Shown here: one piece after another, positions 54,947 to 60,353 of the stretch
Position numbering within the stretch: the stretch's first letter is position 1
Layout of the letters: every line of letters begins with the position of its first letter
Source of the DNA: Aquibacillus saliphilus
GTDB taxonomy: Bacteria > Bacillota > Bacilli > Bacillales > Amphibacillaceae
DNA: 60,353 nt
Reading direction: 5' to 3'
NCBI RefSeq assembly: GCF_020404745.1
Contig: NZ_JAIZAP010000027.1
Location: forward strand, 1-60,353
Program-made: the position numbers and the translations under genes
Notes under the pieces: generated by a model
What the model was told of the DNA's origin: nothing
Seen by the model: the letters and a program-made list of their open reading frames with translations, nothing else
The model's database searches: none

Positions 54947-55075
54947 AGCTAAGAAAGTATAGAGTTTCGAGCTTCGTTGTTTAGCTTCCAGTGCCGAGCT
55001 CGCCTGAAGTCTTAAGTCAATCTTGTTGGAGGTGACCAAGACGCCCTTCGAAAATCATACTGTTAAAAGATTAAT
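54947..55075. repeat. Degenerate interspersed repeat, copy D (weak)
   Basis: TAGCTTCCAGTGCC and GAAGTCTTAAGTC (centred near 55010) align with the CCAGCG and GAGGTCTTAAGTCGC parts of the copy at 303-572, and GACGCCCTTCG ends the block. The similarity is patchy. It lies just after the rpsI terminator. The following 55076-55156 holds only AT-rich sequence with a TGTTAAAA/TTTTAACA inverted repeat. Confidence 0.45.
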
Positions 55076-55156
55076 GACCAAATATAGTTCAATAAGATTT
55101 TTAACACTTTTATATAGTTCTATTAAAAGGTTTTTGAGCCTCTAAGGATTATAATA

Positions 55157-55185
55157 GTCATAAACATAACCCTTGTCCCATATAG
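55157..55185 (+). promoter_or_regulatory. Candidate sporulation (sigma-E/G) promoter for cwlD
   Basis: GTCATAA (55157-55163), 15 bases, CATATAG (55179-55185) resembles the sigma-E/sigma-G pattern of an ATA-type -35 and a CATA -10. In B. subtilis cwlD is expressed by these sporulation sigma factors. Confidence 0.4.
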
Positions 55186-55219
55186 TTAGAAACAGGAATG
55201 TTTATGGGAGGATACCTAG

Positions 55220-55933
55220 ATGAGTCAGTCTGTTAAAATAACTTATTGGATTATTGGTGCCATTCTTTTAGTAATCCTTATTCAATACCCTATTCAAAAA
55301 ACAACCGATTCTTGGGATTCCTGGTCACTACCGTTATCTGGAAAAGTAATTGTTTTAGACCCAGGACATGGATATCCTGATGGAGGAGCGGTTGGTTCTG
55401 ACGGGACTATGGAAAAAGACATAGCACTTAATGTATCTAAACAAATTAGAAATTATTTGCAGCAAGCTGGTGCTTTGGTGTATCTAACAAGAGAAGCTGA
55501 TGATGACTTAGCTGCAAAAGATACCAAAGGATTATCTCGTAGAAAAAGTGAAGATATTCGTAAGCGGGTTGAGTTTATTAAAGAAAAGGAAGCTGACTTT
55601 TTCCTGAGTATTCATTTAAATGCCCTTCCATCAGATAAGTGGCATGGAGCGCAAACATTTTATTACCCAGCTTTAAAAGAAAGTGAACACTTAGCTAAAT
55701 TTGTCCAATCAGAAATAATAAGGAATTTAGAGAATACTACTAGAGAAGCACTTGCGCTGAATGGAATGTATATCTTAAAACAAGCGGAAATTCCGGGCGC
55801 ATTAGTTGAAATTGGTTTTTTGTCTAATGCTCATGAGCGTGAATTACTAAAAACAGTCGAGTATCAAAGGAAAATAGCTGGGAGCGTATATGAAGGTATC
55901 CTTCGTTATGCTACAGAGAAAACGACAGAATAA
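55220..55933 (+). CDS. cwlD: CwlD, spore cortex N-acetylmuramoyl-L-alanine amidase
   Basis: A 237 residue zinc amidase (Amidase_3). A membrane anchor spans about residues 8-26. Zinc and catalytic residues are in VLDPGHGYPDGGAVG, EKDIALN, SIHLNA and VEIGFLSN. With PdaA it makes the muramic-delta-lactam that marks spore cortex for germination enzymes. GGGAGGAT precedes the ATG. It opens the sporulation cluster. Confidence 0.96.
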   Translation: MSQSVKITYWIIGAILLVILIQYPIQKTTDSWDSWSLPLSGKVIVLDPGHGYPDGGAVGSDGTMEKDIALNVSKQIRNYLQQAGALVYLTREADDDLAAKDTKGLSRRKSEDIRKRVEFIKEKEADFFLSIHLNALPSDKWHGAQTFYYPALKESEHLAKFVQSEIIRNLENTTREALALNGMYILKQAEIPGALVEIGFLSNAHERELLKTVEYQRKIAGSVYEGILRYATEKTTE

Positions 55934-56036
55934 TTAAGAAATTGCCCCCTTATGATGTGTATCACTTATTATCTTTGAGTAATATGTTATACTAGCGGTA
56001 ATTAGATAAACATCGATAAAGGGATGGTGACTTACT

Positions 56037-57086
56037 TTGTTAACAAAGGAAGAGGTTTCAAATTTAATAAATCCAATTAAGGATCCGTTTTTACATAAAA
56101 CGTTTGAAGAAACTGGCGGAATTGAAGAAATAAAAATTAAAGAAGAGAAAAATCATGTAAGTGTAAAGCTCGCTATTGGAAAAACAAATACAGCTGAGCA
56201 AATGCAATTACAACAAAACGTCGTTAATATTTTAAAAAAAGGCGGAGCCGCTACAGTAGGTCTTCGCTTTAGCCAATTACCAGATGAAGTAATTGCAAAG
56301 CATCAGCCAACCTCGGAAAAAGATCCGTCTTTATTGGACGGGCAATCGAATACGAAGTTTATTGCTGTAGCTAGTGGAAAAGGCGGAGTTGGAAAATCAA
56401 CAGTAACTGTTAACCTGGCTGTTGCCCTTGCTCGTTTAGGGAAAAAGGTAGGTATTATTGACGCTGATATTTATGGCTTTAGTATTCCTGATATGATGGG
56501 AGTTGAAGAACGCCCTAAGTTAAGGGGAAACAGAATCATTCCTGTTGAGCGATTTGGTGTCAAAATTATATCAATGGGCTTCTTTGTAGAAGACAACTCA
56601 CCAGTTATTTGGAGAGGGCCTAGACTAGGTAAAATGCTAACTAGCTTCTTTAAAGAGGTTGAGTGGGGAGAACTTGATTATTTACTGCTTGATTTACCAC
56701 CAGGTACAGGGGATGTTGCATTAGATGTTCATAATATGATTCCGTCATCAAAAGAAGTGATCGTTACTACACCTCATCCTACAGCGGCATTTGTAGCTGC
56801 TCGTGCAGGTCAAATGGCTCTGACAACAGACCATGAAATATTGGGCGTAATTGAAAATATGGCTTATTTTGAAAGTCAGTTAACTGGTGAAAAGGAATTT
56901 GTGTTCGGAAAAGGTGGCGGCGACAAGCTAGCAGAAGCATTAGAGACCAAAGTAATCGGCCAGCTCTCCTTACAACAGCCTTTTGAAGAAGAAGGAGTAT
57001 TTGCGCCATCGGTCTATCAAGAAGATCATCCAAACGGGAAAGAGTATAGAAAAATTGCAGCTAAAGTAATAGATAAATTTGAATAA
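56037..57086 (+). CDS. salA: SalA, Mrp/ApbC-family P-loop ATPase
   Basis: A 349 residue protein. An N-terminal MIP18/DUF59-like domain (about 1-90) is followed by a deviant Walker A ASGKGGVGKST near 112 and the Mrp signature DLPPGTGDVALDV. The CxxC iron-sulfur pair of true Mrp carriers is absent: the region after VIENMAYFE has no cysteines, as in B. subtilis SalA, a regulator of scoC. The start is TTG 56037 after GGGATGG. TGTTATACT at 55985-55993 may be an extended -10. The regulatory role is inferred by orthology. Confidence 0.92.
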   Translation: MLTKEEVSNLINPIKDPFLHKTFEETGGIEEIKIKEEKNHVSVKLAIGKTNTAEQMQLQQNVVNILKKGGAATVGLRFSQLPDEVIAKHQPTSEKDPSLLDGQSNTKFIAVASGKGGVGKSTVTVNLAVALARLGKKVGIIDADIYGFSIPDMMGVEERPKLRGNRIIPVERFGVKIISMGFFVEDNSPVIWRGPRLGKMLTSFFKEVEWGELDYLLLDLPPGTGDVALDVHNMIPSSKEVIVTTPHPTAAFVAARAGQMALTTDHEILGVIENMAYFESQLTGEKEFVFGKGGGDKLAEALETKVIGQLSLQQPFEEEGVFAPSVYQEDHPNGKEYRKIAAKVIDKFE

Positions 57087-57091
57087 AAGTA

Positions 57092-57129
57092 AGGAGCTGA
57101 ATTCTATATTAGAATTCAGCTCCTTTTTT
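57092..57129. terminator. Bidirectional terminator between salA and gerD
   Basis: GGAGCTGAATTCT (57093-57105) pairs perfectly with AGAATTCAGCTCC (57111-57123), flanked by T residues downstream. It can end both convergent genes. Confidence 0.95.
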
Positions 57130-57135
57130 GATGGG

Positions 57136-57786
57136 TTAACTTCCTTCGCTCTCACCACTTCCACCACCGGATTCACCGCCACCTTCAGAAGAACCTCCAG
57201 ATCCGGATTTTTCACCGCCACCACCTTCACCAGAGGGTTTCATTTCTTCAGCAGCTTTTAAGATAACGTCTGTCATTTTTGCTTTAAACATAGGTGAATC
57301 CATTGTTTCTTGAATGGTTTTCTCTAAATGTTCGCGAAATTTTTGGCCAGTTAAGACACTTAAAACTTGTTCTTCCATTTCTGGATTTTGTAGTATTTCA
57401 ATCATTTTCTTTTGATACTCTGAATCACTCATTAACCCTTTGGTTACATCCTCTTGTTGCTTCTGGATCATTTTGGCAAAAGACTCGACGAATTTTGGAT
57501 CATCAAACATCTTCTTCCAAAAGTCTTTTCCTTCTTCTGAGGTCAACTGTTTACTAACAGCATCCTCGACAACTTTGGACTCGATTACCACCTTTTTTTG
57601 TATTTCTTCATCAGATAGTATTTCAGTAATTGCTTTTTTACCATCATCAGTTTTTAATATATCAGTTACCATTTTTTTTGTTTCATCGTAATTTGCTTGT
57701 TCTCCATTTCCCCCACCATTTCCTGTGCAAGAGCTTAAAATGGATAAGGTTAAACAAATGACTGCAAATGAAATTATTTTTCGCAA
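57136..57786 (-). CDS. gerD: GerD spore germination lipoprotein
   Basis: A 216 residue lipoprotein from the TTG at 57786. A signal peptide ends in the lipobox LSSC with Cys20 as the lipid site. The middle is a helical, charged region typical of GerD trimers, and the last 30 residues are Gly/Ser/Glu-rich low-complexity sequence. GerD is needed to cluster germinant receptors in the spore inner membrane. An upstream TTG at 57798 was rejected because it directly abuts the ribosome binding site GAGAGGGAG. A good sigma-G promoter precedes it. Confidence 0.93.
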   Translation of the reverse strand: MRKIISFAVICLTLSILSSCTGNGGGNGEQANYDETKKMVTDILKTDDGKKAITEILSDEEIQKKVVIESKVVEDAVSKQLTSEEGKDFWKKMFDDPKFVESFAKMIQKQQEDVTKGLMSDSEYQKKMIEILQNPEMEEQVLSVLTGQKFREHLEKTIQETMDSPMFKAKMTDVILKAAEEMKPSGEGGGGEKSGSGGSSEGGGESGGGSGESEGS

Positions 57787-57826
57787 TGTTAGAAACAACT
57801 CCCTCTCATTTGCTAATTCTTATATT

Positions 57827-57856
57827 TAATATGGGAATCAAAATAAAAAATATGTA
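57827..57856 (-). promoter_or_regulatory. Sigma-G promoter of gerD
   Basis: On the minus strand TACATA (57856-57851), 17 bases and CATATTA (57833-57827) fit the forespore sigma-G consensus TGHATA/CATAMTA, with one mismatch in the -35. B. subtilis gerD is sigma-G dependent. Confidence 0.75.
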
Positions 57857-58010
57857 TCGGAAAGGAAAAAAACGTTGATTCGTGTTAAAATACGATAGGA
57901 TAGTTTTGTGCGAATAAAAGTAGTTCATATCATATAAGGAAGTCGGAGTGAATAGGACATTCGCGAAGGTTTCCCTTTAAAGGAAATAGTTAGTAGGAGG
58001 ATACATAATC

Positions 58011-58631
58011 GTGCGTAGTCGAAACTTAGTTCGTTTATTTTTATCAACACTGCTTATCGGGGCCGTTTCAACACTTATTACAAGTTTTTTTGTTAAATCA
58101 CAATCATACAGAGAATTCCTTCAACCGTTTGATTTATTTGAAGTGTTTGGCTTATTCGTGTTTTTTATAGCATTAGGATTTGTTTTTAGTTTAATTAGTC
58201 AAATGGGTTTCTTTGCTTACTTAACGATAAATCAATTCGGATTAAGTATGTTTCGGAAATTATGGCTTCCAATTCAAATACTCTTAATAGCATTCACGCT
58301 TTTTGATTTAGTGTATTTCAGATATATGGATGATGATGGTAATACGTCTATCCTATTATATTTGTTAGCGGCTGTAGCGCTATTTGTTTATTCCTGGATT
58401 ATTGCCGGGATTAAGGCAAAAGAAACAAATAAAAAAGCATTTGTTCCTGGTTTGTTTTTTATGATAGTAGTAACATCTATCGAATGGGTTCCAGGTCTTC
58501 GTGCTTCAGGAACTGATTACACTTGGCTCATGATTATATCTTTATTGGCGTGTAACACGTACCAATTGTTGATGTTGCACAGGCTTAATGACAAGAATGC
58601 GAAGCCTGGGGACGAAGTAACAAAAAAATAG
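58011..58631 (+). CDS. kbaA: KbaA, KinB-signalling membrane protein
   Basis: A 206 residue integral membrane protein with six likely spans (about residues 8-27, 43-64, 68-80, 88-105, 118-138 and 146-190 in two parts). The B. subtilis orthologue is required for KinB kinase input to the Spo0 phosphorelay. FFAYLTINQFGLSMFRKLW is a conserved cytoplasmic segment. The start is GTG 58011 after TAGGAGG. Divergent from gerD. Confidence 0.92.
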   Translation: MRSRNLVRLFLSTLLIGAVSTLITSFFVKSQSYREFLQPFDLFEVFGLFVFFIALGFVFSLISQMGFFAYLTINQFGLSMFRKLWLPIQILLIAFTLFDLVYFRYMDDDGNTSILLYLLAAVALFVYSWIIAGIKAKETNKKAFVPGLFFMIVVTSIEWVPGLRASGTDYTWLMIISLLACNTYQLLMLHRLNDKNAKPGDEVTKK

Positions 58632-58635
58632 CAAT

Positions 58636-58679
58636 GCAAAAAGGGCGATCCTGTTTATATAGGGATTGCCCTTTTTGCA
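58636..58679. terminator. Bidirectional terminator between kbaA and pdaB
   Basis: GCAAAAAGGGC pairs with GCCCTTTTTGC and an inner ATCCT pairs with AGGGAT, with A and T runs on the two sides. It serves both convergent genes. The next 145 bases before the pdaB stop show nothing recognisable. Confidence 0.92.
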
Positions 58680-58824
58680 TTAATGAAAAGTATATAATAT
58701 CGCGGACTGATATCCCCGAATTTAGGTTCTATGTGGCAAAAAGTCCATGTAGAAAATCACTTATATCCCTAAGGTTGATCAATAAGAAATTCTCCGAAGA
58801 CGCTCTTCTTCACCCTTCTTATAA

Positions 58825-59586
58825 TTATTCCACTTCGTTCGAATTAGAATCTGCTCTAGAAATAAGTTCAGATATTGTTACGTACTTAAAACCTTTATTC
58901 TTAAGACCGGGTAATATGGTTTTTAGCGCTGCCGGAGTTTGTTTTACAGAATCAGAAGCATGGAGTAAGATAATATCCCCTTTTGATGTATTTGCCATGA
59001 CATGGTCAATAATTTGTTGTTCGCCAGGATTTTTCCAATCTTGCGGATTAACATTCCATTGAATAACTTTATATCCTTGAGATTCTGCTAAATCGAGAAC
59101 TTCTGGATTAATGTGTCCACTAGGGGTTCTTAATAACTTTATATCCTTATAACCTAGTGTGGTGAAAATATCTTTAGCATAAATAAGATCTTTTCTTACT
59201 TGTTCTTTTTCTTGTTCAACATAGTTCTTATAGCGATATCCCATCATGCCTAGTTCATGTTCACCCTCTTTTATTTTACCTACAAGATCTGGGTGTCGTT
59301 CTGCCCATTCACCGCTTACAAAGAATGTAGCTTTAATTTCATGCTTTTTTAATTCTTCTAAAATAGGTTCGACTTTTTCATTTCCCCAACTGATATTAAA
59401 CGTCAAAGCAATGTTTGGGTCTTTATCACTCCCCTTACTAAGGGCAGCAGGATTCTCGTCGGTTGAAAAGACGGAAAACGCACTTTCTGCTTCTACCCAT
59501 AGAAATATAGCTGAAAATAATGCTGCAACTAATAGAAGTCCCCATTGTTTCCAGTTTTTTGCCTTAAAAACATAAAAGTGTTGCAT
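58825..59586 (-). CDS. pdaB: PdaB, polysaccharide deacetylase-like sporulation protein
   Basis: A 253 residue protein with one membrane anchor near residues 13-32 and a NodB-homology domain from about 58. It is needed for spore integrity in B. subtilis. Motif 1 reads ALTFNISWG, with Asn where active deacetylases have the catalytic Asp, and motif 2 reads HELGMMGYRY, with Met in place of the second metal-binding His. LLHASDS ends the domain. Enzyme activity is therefore doubtful. AAAGGAGG precedes the ATG. CATACA at about 59623-59628 (minus) could be part of a sporulation promoter. Confidence 0.92.
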   Translation of the reverse strand: MQHFYVFKAKNWKQWGLLLVAALFSAIFLWVEAESAFSVFSTDENPAALSKGSDKDPNIALTFNISWGNEKVEPILEELKKHEIKATFFVSGEWAERHPDLVGKIKEGEHELGMMGYRYKNYVEQEKEQVRKDLIYAKDIFTTLGYKDIKLLRTPSGHINPEVLDLAESQGYKVIQWNVNPQDWKNPGEQQIIDHVMANTSKGDIILLHASDSVKQTPAALKTILPGLKNKGFKYVTISELISRADSNSNEVE

Positions 59587-59721
59587 CGCACTGCCTCCTT
59601 TTAGGACTTGCTATATTCTATGTATGGGTTTGTCTATTATGAACCGTAAATAATTAAATAAAATTAAGAAGGATGGAAAAAATAGAAATAGAATGGATAA
59701 ATTCTTTCTAGGAGTGGTTGA

Positions 59722-59961
59722 ATGATTGGTCTACTAATAACTGATTCAGAACAAACAGAAATAGAATATATTATCAAATGTCAATTAGACGAGTTGTTAT
59801 TGGATTTGGATGATAGTCGCATTGAACCGGTAGTGAAAGGAGTAATAATTGAAAGGTATCGTCTTTTATTTCAGCTTTTCCGAAGAGTGACTAATCAATC
59901 GAATTGCCTAAAATACATGCCAAACCGGATACATTTAACAAGTAAATCAAAATATGAATAG
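59722..59961 (+). CDS. Small conserved-looking hypothetical protein
   Basis: A 79 residue protein, predicted soluble and helical. It starts MIGLLITDSEQTEIEYIIK, then an acidic ELLLDLDDSR segment, and RYRLLFQLFRRV near residue 45. I recall similar short proteins of unknown function in many Bacillaceae but cannot name a family. GGAGTGG precedes the ATG. It stands alone between pdaB and the rRNA promoters, and its own transcript would run toward the rrn operon; no terminator with a T tract was seen after it. Confidence 0.7.
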   Translation: MIGLLITDSEQTEIEYIIKCQLDELLLDLDDSRIEPVVKGVIIERYRLLFQLFRRVTNQSNCLKYMPNRIHLTSKSKYE

Positions 59962-60069
59962 TGGTCTTTTAACGAATATACGTACAAACACTGAAGACCA
60001 GAAGAGAATTTGTTTTAATAGAGTAACTAAATTAAATAGTTGTTTAATACACTTTTTAAAAAATAACTC

Positions 60070-60098
60070 TTGATAATGACTTCTGGATATGCTATATT
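60070..60098 (+). promoter_or_regulatory. rRNA operon promoter P1
   Basis: TTGATA (60070-60075), 17 bases, TATATT (60093-60098) preceded by TGC. It lies 97 bases upstream of a second promoter, the usual tandem arrangement of Bacillus rrn operons. Confidence 0.8.
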
Positions 60099-60166
60099 AT
60101 TTTTTGTGCCAAGTTAATATTTAATGAATTTCATCAAGCACTCAATTTTTAATTACAAAAAACTTG

Positions 60167-60195
60167 TTGACATTAAATGATAAGCATGGTATATT
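60167..60195 (+). promoter_or_regulatory. rRNA operon promoter P2
   Basis: TTGACA (60167-60172), 17 bases, TATATT (60190-60195), with AT-rich sequence upstream (AATTTTTAATTACAAAAAAC) that resembles an UP element. Confidence 0.9.
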
Positions 60196-60202
60196 ATATA
60201 CC

Positions 60203-60312
60203 GTCGCAAAAAACGACATTAACTTATTGATCCTTGAAAACTGAACGAAACAACCAGTATGTTAAGTAAGAAATTAAGCTAGTTTTTTGAACGAGCAATC
60301 AAGCTCATAAAC
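60203..60312 (+). other. rRNA leader with boxA-like antitermination motif
   Basis: TGATCCTTGAAAACTGAACG (60227-60246) matches the boxA region of Bacillus rrn leaders that loads Nus factors. GAGCAATCAAGCTC (60293-60306) is the inverted repeat usually found just before 16S, part of the processing stalk. Confidence 0.8.
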
Positions 60313-60353
60313 TTTATGGAGAGTTTGATCTTGGCTCAGGACGAACGCTGGCG
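60313..60353 (+). rRNA. rrs: 16S ribosomal RNA (5' end only, cut by the window)
   Basis: TTTATGGAGAGTTTGATC begins the gene, followed by TTGGCTCAGGACGAACGCTG, the universal 16S 5' region. Only 41 bases are in the window. The base after GATC is T, where the common sequence has C or A. Confidence 0.96.

Noticed and set aside
57079-57691. Plus-strand open frames antisense to gerD
   Set aside because: They mirror the low-complexity and helical gerD coding sequence and have no supporting start signals.
58634-59062. 142-codon plus-strand frame over the kbaA-pdaB terminator and pdaB 3' end
   Set aside because: It begins inside a bidirectional terminator and runs antisense to pdaB; no family features.
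59962-60000. TGGTCTT/AAGACCA inverted repeat after the small hypothetical gene as a terminator
   Set aside because: The loop is about 25 bases and there is no T run, so it does not qualify as an intrinsic terminator.

Overview
This window is a low-GC Firmicute chromosome segment, almost certainly an endospore-forming member of the Bacillaceae. It follows the Bacillus subtilis order from the rRNA cluster upstream of ctsR to the rRNA cluster downstream of pdaB. Spore-forming lifestyle is shown by sigH, kbaA, cwlD, gerD and pdaB. The many acidic residues in housekeeping proteins such as EF-Tu would fit an alkaliphile or halotolerant species, but that is only a hint. Both ends are rRNA operons in the same orientation: a 5S gene and terminator at the left (139-299), and tandem rrn promoters, leader and the first bases of a 16S gene at the right (60070-60353).

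Region 1 (300-16852) holds a degenerate interspersed repeat, an MgtC-like membrane protein, and the CtsR-controlled stress operon ctsR-mcsA-mcsB-clpC. Then come radA, yacL, the isoprenoid genes ispD-ispF, gltX, a cysteine-specific T-box leader with cysE-cysS, and mrnC-rlmB-rae1-sigH. The c-di-AMP synthase gene disA, which normally lies between radA and yacL, is absent; a 255-base gap with a new promoter is in its place.

Region 2 (16853-34743) is the transcription and translation core: rpmG-secE-nusG, rplK-rplA with two candidate L1 operators, an L10 leader with rplJ-rplL, an RsmC-like methyltransferase, rpoB-rpoC behind a 620-base leader, and the str operon rplGB-rpsL-rpsG-fusA-tuf. A large unexplained RNA structure lies between rpsG and fusA.

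Region 3 (34744-50160) is the S10-spc-alpha superoperon from rpsJ to rplQ, including secY, adk, map, infA and rpoA. Two good tandem sigma-A promoters and a structured leader precede it.

Region 4 (50161-54945) holds the ECF transporter energy module ecfA1-ecfA2-ecfT with truA, and an L13 leader with rplM-rpsI. Region 5 (54946-59961) is a sporulation and germination cluster (cwlD, salA, gerD, kbaA, pdaB) plus one small conserved-looking hypothetical gene. Only gerD and pdaB are on the minus strand. B. subtilis ybaK is absent between rpsI and cwlD.

No new multi-gene system was found. The most interesting material is non-coding: the missing disA locus, the rpsG-fusA RNA structure, a four-copy degenerate repeat placed just after terminators, palindromes inside promoters, and several apparently undescribed leaders. 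All boundaries, promoters and RNA folds were read by eye without any search or folding program.
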